From: Planctomycetaceae bacterium
Lineage (GTDB): Bacteria > Planctomycetota > Planctomycetia > Planctomycetales > Planctomycetaceae
Direction: 5' to 3'
Assembly: GCA_020426325.1 (NCBI GenBank)
Contig: JAGQQG010000068.1
Span: 1 to 32,310 of the forward strand
DNA: 32,310 bases
Shown here: piece by piece, positions 1 to 6,335 of the stretch
Numbering within the stretch: the stretch's first letter is position 1
Layout of the letters: every line of letters begins with the position of its first letter
Translations under genes and position numbers: made by a program
Notes under the pieces: generated by a model
The model's database searches: none
Seen by the model: the letters and a program-made list of their open reading frames with translations, nothing else
Told to the model about the DNA's origin: nothing

Positions 1-2
1 CG

Positions 3-386
3 AGTCGCGAGGTCTGTACCGTGCGTCGGGAACGGACCAACACTCCCTTGCAGGCGATGGTGACACTGAATGATCCGCAGTTCGTCGAGGCGGCGCGACA
101 CTTGGCGGAAGTCTCTTTGCAGGCCAGTGGTGGTGATGAAGGACGAACAGCGGACGTGATCTTCCAGCGAGTCCTCGAACGTCCGATCACCAGCGAAGAG
201 CAATCCATCCTGCTTGCCGATCAACAGGAATATCTCAAGTATTATCAGTCGAACCCCGATGACGCTGGTGCCCTGATCAACGTCGGCGACTCGACACCCG
301 ACGCACAACTCGATGCACCGACGCTGGCCGCCTGGACGATGATCTGTAATCAGGTTCTGAATCTGGACGAAACGCTGAACAAATAA
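3..386 (+). CDS. DUF1553 (PSD1-type) protein, C-terminal fragment
   Basis: This is the 3' end of a gene that begins before the window. The frame is open from base 3 without a stop, and a GTG at 21 lies inside a conserved block, so it is not the start. The visible peptide opens with a Cys, then RRERTNTPLQAM and LNDPQFVEAA, which is the conserved C-terminal block of DUF1553 proteins. Those are large planctomycete secreted proteins that often carry an N-terminal cytochrome-c-like PSC1 domain and the PSD1 (DUF1553) region; their biochemical role is not established. A DUF1501 gene follows 28 bases downstream on the same strand, the usual partner arrangement, so the two are probably co-transcribed. 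Family assignment rests on the motif block; function is unknown. Confidence 0.85.
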   Translation, partial: SREVCTVRRERTNTPLQAMVTLNDPQFVEAARHLAEVSLQASGGDEGRTADVIFQRVLERPITSEEQSILLADQQEYLKYYQSNPDDAGALINVGDSTPDAQLDAPTLAAWTMICNQVLNLDETLNK

Positions 387-414
387 CCTTTCGTGGTCAA
401 CCACAGGTCAAACG

Positions 415-1863
415 ATGGACATTCTCAACGACTCGCGCGTGATGCAAACCCGTCGAGAGTTTTTCGCTAGCGGACGCAATCTGCTCGGCGGTGCTGCCTT
501 GGCATCGTTACTTGGAAATCCGTCAGCTGAGGGTGCGGCTTCCGTTCCGATCGGCCCGCACTTCCCTGCCAAGGCCAAACGGGTCATCTATCTGCACATG
601 GTCGGCGGGCCGTCGCAGATGGACCTGTTTGATTACAAGCCGGTCATGCAGGAGTGGTTCGATAAGGAACTGCCGGAGTCCGTCCGGATGGGCCAGCGGC
701 TGACGACCATGACGAGCGGACAGGCACGGTTTCCGGTCGCTCCGTCCAGGTTCAAGTTCAGCCAGGCGGGCGAGTGCGGACTGTGGATGAACACGGAGTT
801 GCTCCCCAACCTCGCGAAGAAAGCAGACGAGATCTGCTGGATTCGAAGCATGCACACCGAAGCCATCAATCACGAGCCCGCGATCACGGCGCTGCAGACC
901 GGCAATCAGGTGACTGGTCGCCCGTGTCTCGGTGCGTGGGCCTCGTATGGTCTCGGCTCAGACAATGAGAACCTGCCTGCCTTTGTGGTGCTGGTGGCGG
1001 TCCCCAGTAATCGGGAGCAGGAGCAGGCGATCTCCGGTCGACTCTGGAGTGCAGGCTACCTGCCGGGTGAACACGCGGGCGTATCCTTCCGCAGTCAGGG
1101 TGATCCGATCCTCTACATCAACAACCCGCCGGGGGTGCCGAGTGAAATCCGGCAGCGGTCAATTGAAAGCTTGAACAAACTCAACGAACGCACCTACGAA
1201 ACGGTCGGCGATCCCGAGACATTCACGCGGATGATGCAATACGAGATGGCCTTCCGGATGCAGGCCAGCGTCCCCGAGCTAACCGATCTGAGTCAGGAAC
1301 CCAAACACACCTTCGATCTCTACGGCGAAGCCGCCAAGAAGCCGGGCACTTTCGCCAACACCGTGTTGATGACGCGTCGGCTGGCAGAGCGGGGAGTGCG
1401 GTTCATCCAGGTCTACCACAACAACTGGGACCACCATTCGAATGTCGGCGGTCGCATGCCGGACCAATGCAAGGACATCGATCAGCCCTGCTACGCTCTG
1501 CTGGAAGACCTCAAGCAGCGCGGCATGTTCGATGACACACTGATCATCTGGGGTGGCGAGTTCGGTCGCACGATCTACACACAGGGGAGACTCTCCCGAG
1601 ACAACTATGGACGGGATCATCACCCGCGCTGCTTCACGATTTGGATGGCGGGCGGCGGCACCAAAGGGGGGACCATTTACGGCGAGACGGACGACTTCTC
1701 GTACAACATCGTCCGCGACCCCTGCCACATCCGCGACTTCCACGCCACCATTCTGCAGTTGCTGGGCTTCGATCACGAACGACTCAGCTTCAGGTTCCAG
1801 GGCCTGGACCAACGCCTCACAGGCGTACTCCCCGCACGGGCCATCCCGGAACTGTTAGCATGA
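415..1863 (+). CDS. DUF1501 family protein, Tat-exported
   Basis: The 482-residue protein has a twin-arginine signal near the N terminus (TRREFFASG, Arg13-Arg14, then a hydrophobic stretch LLGGAALASLLG), so it should be exported folded. The body matches DUF1501, a member of the alkaline phosphatase/sulfatase superfamily fold: a block VIYLHMVGGPSQMDLFD near residues 58-74, MTSGQ, IRSMHTEAINHEPA, LAERGVRFIQVYH, IIWGGEFGRT, and DHHPR near the C terminus, where metal-binding His/Asp residues cluster. Length is normal for the family. It follows the DUF1553 gene by 28 bases and is probably translated from the same mRNA. A weak AGG lies about 7 bases before the ATG. Substrate is unknown; DUF1553-DUF1501 pairs are abundant in planctomycetes, and a link to polysaccharide degradation has been suggested only from genome context. 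Confidence 0.93.
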   Translation: MDILNDSRVMQTRREFFASGRNLLGGAALASLLGNPSAEGAASVPIGPHFPAKAKRVIYLHMVGGPSQMDLFDYKPVMQEWFDKELPESVRMGQRLTTMTSGQARFPVAPSRFKFSQAGECGLWMNTELLPNLAKKADEICWIRSMHTEAINHEPAITALQTGNQVTGRPCLGAWASYGLGSDNENLPAFVVLVAVPSNREQEQAISGRLWSAGYLPGEHAGVSFRSQGDPILYINNPPGVPSEIRQRSIESLNKLNERTYETVGDPETFTRMMQYEMAFRMQASVPELTDLSQEPKHTFDLYGEAAKKPGTFANTVLMTRRLAERGVRFIQVYHNNWDHHSNVGGRMPDQCKDIDQPCYALLEDLKQRGMFDDTLIIWGGEFGRTIYTQGRLSRDNYGRDHHPRCFTIWMAGGGTKGGTIYGETDDFSYNIVRDPCHIRDFHATILQLLGFDHERLSFRFQGLDQRLTGVLPARAIPELLA

Positions 1864-2020
1864 AGTCAAGAAGGTGAGTGATCTCCTCGTTGAACATTGC
1901 GGTCGGACGTAAGCTGTTTTGACGGCAAGGTGCAGAGTGCTGTCATGCAGCGTGTGTCGTGGTAACACATCGGTTGGGGTGTATCGTCCCTATCGAGAAT
2001 CCTGACCTGAACGATTGAGT

Positions 2021-2740
2021 ATGGCATTGCTGAACCAACTCGCGAGTACTGGCAGCGGTCGAAGCGGGGCAACGCGTGTTCTGCTCGACGTACTGCGGCT
2101 TGTCGTGGGGGTCCTGATCATCCGGGTGACATTTGCTGTCCTTCGGAATTACCCTGATTACCTGCCGCCCAATTTTTCTGCAGACTTCCTGCTCGGTCGA
2201 GAAGCCTATTTTTTCGGCAGCTATCAGTGGGCCTTCTATGCTCACATTGTCTCCGGGCCGCTGACACTCATCATCGGCCTGGCCTTGATGAGTGAACGGT
2301 TTCGACGGAGGTTTCCCGCCTGGCATCGGGTGCTGGGGCGGATTCAAGTCGTCTGTGTCCTGCTGCTGGTGACGCCGAGTGGCTTCTGGATGGCGTTCCA
2401 TGCTCAGGCCGGGGCCGTTGCAGGAGTCGGGTTCGCAGCACTGGCTTTCGCCACCGGATTATGTGCCTGCTGCGGATGGCGATCAGCCGTCCGGCGAAGA
2501 TTCACAGTACATCGCCGCTGGATGTCGCGGTGCTATCTCCTGCTGTGCTCGGCCGTCGTGCTGCGGCTGACCGCTGGCCTGTTCACCGTGACGGGTGTCG
2601 AAGCCGATTGGACATATCCCCTGACCGCGTGGACAAGCTGGTTGGTTCCGCTGGCGATCTACGAAGCGTTTCAGACATTCTCCAGGCTGAGCCGTTCCCG
2701 ATTCTCAAGACGCCACCTGTCGATGGTGACACACACCTGA
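2021..2740 (+). CDS. DUF2306 family integral membrane protein
   Basis: This 239-residue protein has about six hydrophobic segments (roughly residues 20-38, 68-86, 105-124, 130-148, 168-188 and 203-220). It carries the histidine-centred pattern of DUF2306: YAHIVSGPLTL at the second helix, HRVLGRI before the third, and HRRWMSRCYLL at the fifth. The family is predicted to lie in the cytoplasmic membrane; its function is not known. The ATG at 2021 is preferred to an in-frame TTG two codons upstream at 2015; neither has a good ribosome-binding site. The gene stands alone: 157 bases separate it from the DUF1501 gene, and the following genes are on the opposite strand. A REP-like doublet begins 23 bases after the stop. 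Confidence 0.75.
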   Translation: MALLNQLASTGSGRSGATRVLLDVLRLVVGVLIIRVTFAVLRNYPDYLPPNFSADFLLGREAYFFGSYQWAFYAHIVSGPLTLIIGLALMSERFRRRFPAWHRVLGRIQVVCVLLLVTPSGFWMAFHAQAGAVAGVGFAALAFATGLCACCGWRSAVRRRFTVHRRWMSRCYLLLCSAVVLRLTAGLFTVTGVEADWTYPLTAWTSWLVPLAIYEAFQTFSRLSRSRFSRRHLSMVTHT

Positions 2741-2763
2741 CAGGCCGATGAATTGGAGAGCAG

Positions 2764-2826
2764 GTGGGACGGACATTCCTGTCCGTGAATCCGAGTTTTC
2801 CTCACAGGCAAGAATGCCTGTGCCAC
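2764..2826. repeat. REP-like doublet: two hairpins inside a closing stem
   Basis: Two hairpins lie next to each other. The first is ACGGAC-ATTCCT-GTCCGT (2769-2786) and the second is CACAGGCA-AGAA-TGCCTGTG (2803-2822). Read on opposite strands both loops contain a GG.CATTC.TG.CC core, so they look like inverted copies of one unit. GTGG (2764-2767) and CCAC (2823-2826) can close an outer stem. This is the organisation of REP/BIME-type elements. It sits between the 3' ends of two convergent genes and may also end transcription from either side. Confidence 0.7.
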
Positions 2827-2843
2827 ACTTTGATCGGCATGAG

Positions 2844-3608
2844 TCACCAGTCAGTGATCGTCTCACCTCCGTCGACGGTCACGAGAGCCTGGTGGGTCTC
2901 ATTCGACATATCAGCAGAGAGGAACATCACGTGTCCAGCCACGAACAATGCGTGTGTGCCTCTCTCATGGTCAAAGTTAATGTCAGGATTGAAGGACAAG
3001 GCAAAACGGACACCAATGTCTTGCGGAGCCATCCAGTGGACGGCGTCCTGCGGTGAGGCTTCGATGACCATAATTGTGTTGTGTGTCCCATCCTTGATCT
3101 CTGACAGAGGCCGAGGCTCCGTCGGCTTCAGACAGGCCTCCGGCCCCACCATGCCCATGTACGTGGTATGAGTTGGTTCGATTGTCATGGAAGGACAGAA
3201 AAATTGAGGGACGACCGTGTTAAAGGCTTCGGCGTTTGCCGGGTCATCCCACGGCTTCGAGAGGTCGATCGTGTCGTACAGTGCGTGCTGGTCGAGAAAC
3301 GGCAGCAGGAGCGTCCGCCAACTGTGCAGCGGCTGGCCATCAGTGTTCACTGTGTATGCGGGAGGGAATGCCTGATAGACATCGTGGTAATTGTGCAGCG
3401 CCAAGCCGATTTGCTTGAGGTTGTTTTTGCACTGAGTACGACGAGCAGCATCTCCGACACCTCGCTGAGCGCCGGGCAAGAGCAAAGCGATTAGCACAGC
3501 CAAGATTGCGAGGATCACCAACCATTCGATCACAGTGAGTCCTGCGCGCTGACTCCCCTGCGACTCGATGCTCACACAATTTCGCCTGATTCGTGCGTTG
3601 GCTTTCAT
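2844..3608 (-). CDS. DUF1559 pseudopilin-like protein, degenerate H-X9-DG copy
   Basis: The 254-residue protein has a type IV pilin-like N terminus (GLTVIEW followed by a long hydrophobic helix ending IALLLPG, about residues 23-45). The DUF1559 signature CKNNLKQIGLALHNYHDVYQAFPPAY follows, given here in two parts, CKNNLKQIGLALHNYHD and VYQAFPPAY. The start at 3608 is chosen because GGAGG lies six bases upstream; an ATG immediately before it is too close. It is a close paralogue of the next gene upstream: the last 42 bases (2844-2885) are identical to 3652-3693. The C-terminal H-X9-DG motif has become H-X9-AG, so the conserved Asp is lost. DUF1559 proteins are hugely expanded in planctomycetes, with no proven function. 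This copy may be diverging or decaying, though its frame is intact. Confidence 0.88.
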   Translation of the reverse strand: MKANARIRRNCVSIESQGSQRAGLTVIEWLVILAILAVLIALLLPGAQRGVGDAARRTQCKNNLKQIGLALHNYHDVYQAFPPAYTVNTDGQPLHSWRTLLLPFLDQHALYDTIDLSKPWDDPANAEAFNTVVPQFFCPSMTIEPTHTTYMGMVGPEACLKPTEPRPLSEIKDGTHNTIMVIEASPQDAVHWMAPQDIGVRFALSFNPDINFDHERGTHALFVAGHVMFLSADMSNETHQALVTVDGGETITDW

Positions 3609-3651
3609 CATTGGCCTCCAGTGAATCCATTGTGGCCGGTCGTCGTGGACA

Positions 3652-4413
3652 TCACCAGTCAGTGATCGTCTCACCTCCGTCGACGGTCACGAGTGCCTGC
3701 CGGGTCTCGTCGGGTGTTGTCGCAGACAGGAACTGCACACTGCCATCCGCAATCAACGCATGTGTGCCTCCCACATGATCGAATGGACTCTCCTCCTTGA
3801 AGGACAACAGGAACCGGACTCCCGCATCCTGCGGCGCCATCCAGTGGACAGCATCCTGAGGTGAGGCTTCGATCACCAGGATCGTGTGTGATGTCCCATC
3901 TGTGATCTCGGCGATCGGTCGAGGTTCCGTGGGCTTCAGGCAGGCATCCGGTCCCACCATTCCCAGGTACGTGGTTTGAGTCGGATCAATCGCAGCCGAT
4001 GGGCAGGCATAGGTGGGGACGACCGTTTTGAAGGCCTCCGCGTTCGCTGGGTCGTCCCACGGTCTCGACAGATCGATGGATTCGTAGAGCTTCTTCTGAT
4101 CGAGATACGGCAGCAGAAGCGTCCGCCAACTGTGCAGCGGCTGACCGGTTTCGTCCACGGTGTACGCCGGAGGAAACGCCTGATAGACATCGTGATAGTT
4201 GTGGAGGGCCAGGCCGATCTGCTTGAGATTGTTTCGACACTGAGTGCGGCGTGCGGCCTCTCGGCTTCCTCTTCGCGCCGGCAAGAGCAGGGCGATCAGA
4301 GCTGCCACAATTGCGAGGGTGACAATTAACTCCAGCAACGTAAATGCTGACCGGTGATTTGATCCAGATTCGATCCCCTCACTATGCCACATGGAGCGCG
4401 CATTGGTCCTCAT
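3652..4413 (-). CDS. DUF1559 pseudopilin-like protein with H-X9-DG tail
   Basis: This 253-residue protein has a prepilin-like leader (AFTLLELIVTLAIVAALIAL at about residues 22-41, with Ala instead of the usual Gly before the processed Phe and the conserved Glu at +5). It then has CRNNLKQIGLALHNYHDV and the DUF1559 body. Near the C terminus HVGGTHALIADGSV supplies an intact H-X9-DG motif. It ends with the same TVDGGETITDW tail as its neighbour. GGAG lies seven bases before the ATG at 4413. The paralogue follows after 43 bases on the same strand, so the two probably form one transcript and arose by tandem duplication. Such proteins are predicted to be anchored by the N-terminal helix and exported; the specific role is unknown. 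Confidence 0.93.
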   Translation of the reverse strand: MRTNARSMWHSEGIESGSNHRSAFTLLELIVTLAIVAALIALLLPARRGSREAARRTQCRNNLKQIGLALHNYHDVYQAFPPAYTVDETGQPLHSWRTLLLPYLDQKKLYESIDLSRPWDDPANAEAFKTVVPTYACPSAAIDPTQTTYLGMVGPDACLKPTEPRPIAEITDGTSHTILVIEASPQDAVHWMAPQDAGVRFLLSFKEESPFDHVGGTHALIADGSVQFLSATTPDETRQALVTVDGGETITDW

Positions 4414-4505
4414 GATCCGTCTCCGTTAAGTCGACAGGAAAAGGGGCAGGGGGGACACAACTGGTACGTCGAAATGCGGACGAGTGTTGGAGTCCGATCA
4501 ATGAC

Positions 4506-4521
4506 AGGCACATCTCTTGCG
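4506..4521 (+). promoter_or_regulatory. Possible distal sigma54 promoter of the RND operon
   Basis: AGGCACATCTCTTGCG matches 9 of the 12 fixed positions of the sigma54 consensus TGGCACG-N4-TTGCW, with exact GG-N10-GC spacing. Transcription would start near 4532, over 200 bases before the adaptor gene. It is weaker than the 4721 site and may be a chance match. Confidence 0.3.
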
Positions 4522-4599
4522 GTCATCTACGGATGTCGGCCTGTGTTGCACCCAGCCAGCAGACCATGATCGACAGTTCCTTCGGGTGGTCAGATCCTG

Positions 4600-4611
4600 T
4601 CCACCGGTGGA
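4600..4611. promoter_or_regulatory. Palindrome, candidate upstream activator site
   Basis: TCCACCGGTGGA is a perfect 12-base palindrome centred about 130 bases upstream of the proximal -12 element at 4733. That distance is typical for enhancer sites of NtrC-family activators. The octamer CTGTCCAC at its left edge (4597-4604) recurs at 12542-12549, a similar distance upstream of the kinase-regulator promoter. Assignment to the regulator at 9444-10868 is inference. Confidence 0.35.
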
Positions 4612-4720
4612 AAGAAGTTTTCCTTTTGGCTCCATCTCTGGTGTGCCAACCTTTGCGTCACAATGGCAAGGAGAGGCCTTCGTGGGGAATTGTGAGAGGA
4701 GCAAAGAATCGCGACGAAAG

Positions 4721-4736
4721 TGGCATGCGGCATGCA
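4721..4736 (+). promoter_or_regulatory. Sigma54 (-24/-12) promoter candidate of the RND operon
   Basis: TGGCATGCGGCATGCA matches 10 of 12 fixed positions of TGGCACG-N4-TTGCW. The invariant GG (4722-4723) and GC (4734-4735 by the end of the motif) are separated by ten bases. Transcription would start about 12 bases downstream of the -12 element, near 4746, just ahead of the adaptor gene. The neighbouring regulator is a sigma54 activator, which strengthens the call. Confidence 0.6.
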
Positions 4737-4788
4737 ATGGAACAAGTGAGACAGACGAATCATGTGTCCATTCGATGAGGGCCCGATT

Positions 4789-6270
4789 GTGACAAAGGCA
4801 GACACTCCCGTGACCATGATGAAGCGAGTCGCCCAAATTGTGCCAAGCCTGATCGTAGTGGGCATCCTCGGAGCTGGCTGGCTGGCGGTGCACGAGATTA
4901 ACTCGGGTGATGAGGCTGAGACGCCCAGCGGTGAGACGGTCTCGGATGGCGATTCCGAGTCTCAAATTGTCACGCTCACCGAGGGAAAGTCACAGGCTGC
5001 AAACCTGCGGGTGGAGACAGCGGCCCGTCATGTCATTCAACATACGCACACCATCCCGGGACGCATTCGCTACAACGAGACCAGACACATTGACATGAAG
5101 GCCCCCGTCGAGGGCATTGTTGCTGAAGTGGCTGTCAAACCGGGAGACCGCGTTGACGAAGGTCAGCTGCTGGCCGTCATCAGCAGCCCCGAAATCGGAC
5201 GAGCCCGGTCTGACGTCCTCAGACTGCAGGCCGAGTTGGAACTCGTGGAGCGAACACAGGCACGAGTCGATCAACTGACCAGCAACCTCGAATCTCTGTT
5301 CCGTGCCCTGGATGAAGGTCGGGATACGGATGAGATCGATGCCCAGTTCGCTGAGGCAGCCTTGGGAACCTATCGTCAGGAACTGATGTCGGCATATTCC
5401 AAGCTGGAGTTGGTGAAGAAGAACAGTGACAGCCTGCGGCCTCTCGCTGAATCAGGAGCCGTGGCAGGTCGGACGCTCCGGGAGATCGACACCGAACGGC
5501 AAGTCGCACTCGCAGATTATCGCTCGACCCGCGAACAGGTCGCATTTGAAGTCAAGAAGCTGCAGATGCAGGCGGAGATCGACACAGATGATGCCACAAG
5601 AAAGCTGAAAATCGCCGAGTTACACCGAGACTCGCTGCTGGGATATTCCGAGGAGAATGTGACGGGGCAGACGGCAGAAGCCCTGGCGCGAATTGAAGTG
5701 CATGCACCGTTCAATGGAACGATCGAAACATGCTCTTATGCGCGAAGTGAACGAATCAATCAGGGGGATTCGTTGTTCATCCTGGCCGACACAACGTCGC
5801 TGTACGTGGCTGCGGATATTCGTGAGAACGACTGGCCGGCCGTTTCGTTGCAGCCGCAGCAGGAGATTGTGGTGACCGTGCCTGCCATTCCGGACCGCGA
5901 GTTCACGGCAAGCGTGCTCTACATCGGGCGCGAGGTCACAGCGGAAACGAACGCAGTGCCGCTGGTCGCGACGATTGATAATTCCGAGGGACTGCTTCGA
6001 CCGGGCATGTTCGTCCGCGTCGTCGTGCCGATGGGATCTGCCCGGCAGGCGCTGGCGGTCAAGCCGGAATCGATCCTCATGCACAACGACCATGACTTCG
6101 TGTTTGTGGCACTCGATCAGAACAAGTACCAACGGATCGACGTCACGACGGGAATCGATTCCGATCAATGGGTGGAGATTACCGGCGGTCTCGAGCCAGG
6201 TCAGGAAGTAGTCGAAGACGGCGCCTTTCTGTTGAAGTCGGAGTTGCTGCTCGAAGGGGAAGAGGAATGA
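4789..6270 (+). CDS. RND efflux periplasmic adaptor (CzcB-like membrane fusion protein)
   Basis: This protein links an inner-membrane RND pump to an outer-membrane channel. An N-terminal hydrophobic anchor (VPSLIVVGILGAGWLAVHEI) is followed by a barrel-sandwich half with APVEGIVAEVAVKPGDRVDEGQLLAVI. Next comes a long charged coiled-coil hairpin (about 150 residues), then the second lipoyl half (VHAPFNGTIE, INQGDSLFILAD). The C-terminal beta barrel and proximal domain contain RPGMFVRVVVPMG and GLEPGQEVVEDGAFLLKSE. The GTG at 4789 is preferred because GAGGG lies seven bases upstream; an in-frame ATG at 4762 lacks a ribosome-binding site and would add nine residues. The pump gene follows after 65 bases. 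The sequence is CzcB-type; no Met-rich N-terminal copper site is visible. A sigma54 promoter candidate ends about 50 bases upstream. Confidence 0.92.
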   Translation: MTKADTPVTMMKRVAQIVPSLIVVGILGAGWLAVHEINSGDEAETPSGETVSDGDSESQIVTLTEGKSQAANLRVETAARHVIQHTHTIPGRIRYNETRHIDMKAPVEGIVAEVAVKPGDRVDEGQLLAVISSPEIGRARSDVLRLQAELELVERTQARVDQLTSNLESLFRALDEGRDTDEIDAQFAEAALGTYRQELMSAYSKLELVKKNSDSLRPLAESGAVAGRTLREIDTERQVALADYRSTREQVAFEVKKLQMQAEIDTDDATRKLKIAELHRDSLLGYSEENVTGQTAEALARIEVHAPFNGTIETCSYARSERINQGDSLFILADTTSLYVAADIRENDWPAVSLQPQQEIVVTVPAIPDREFTASVLYIGREVTAETNAVPLVATIDNSEGLLRPGMFVRVVVPMGSARQALAVKPESILMHNDHDFVFVALDQNKYQRIDVTTGIDSDQWVEITGGLEPGQEVVEDGAFLLKSELLLEGEEE

Positions 6271-6335
6271 GGAGAGATGTCCCCCTCGTTCTTCGCCCGC
6301 GATTCTGTGTCAGCAATTCACTTTCGAGCTAGCTT

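Larger units (their letters stand above)
4414..4788. other. Divergent intergenic region with regulatory elements
   Basis: No convincing gene lies in this 375-base gap between the divergent DUF1559 and RND-adaptor genes. It holds two sequences with the GG-N10-GC spacing of sigma54 promoters reading toward the pump operon (4506-4521 and 4721-4736) and a 12-base perfect palindrome at 4600-4611. Open frames crossing it on either strand show no recognisable domain and overlap the adaptor start. Confidence 0.6.

Noticed and set aside
21-386. A complete 121-residue gene starting at GTG 21
   Set aside because: The frame is open to base 3, and the sequence around 21 is inside the conserved DUF1553 block, so this is a truncated gene and not a short one.
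4498-4965. A 155-residue minus-strand open frame in the pump promoter region
   Set aside because: No recognisable domain, it overlaps the adaptor gene start, and it covers the promoter candidates.
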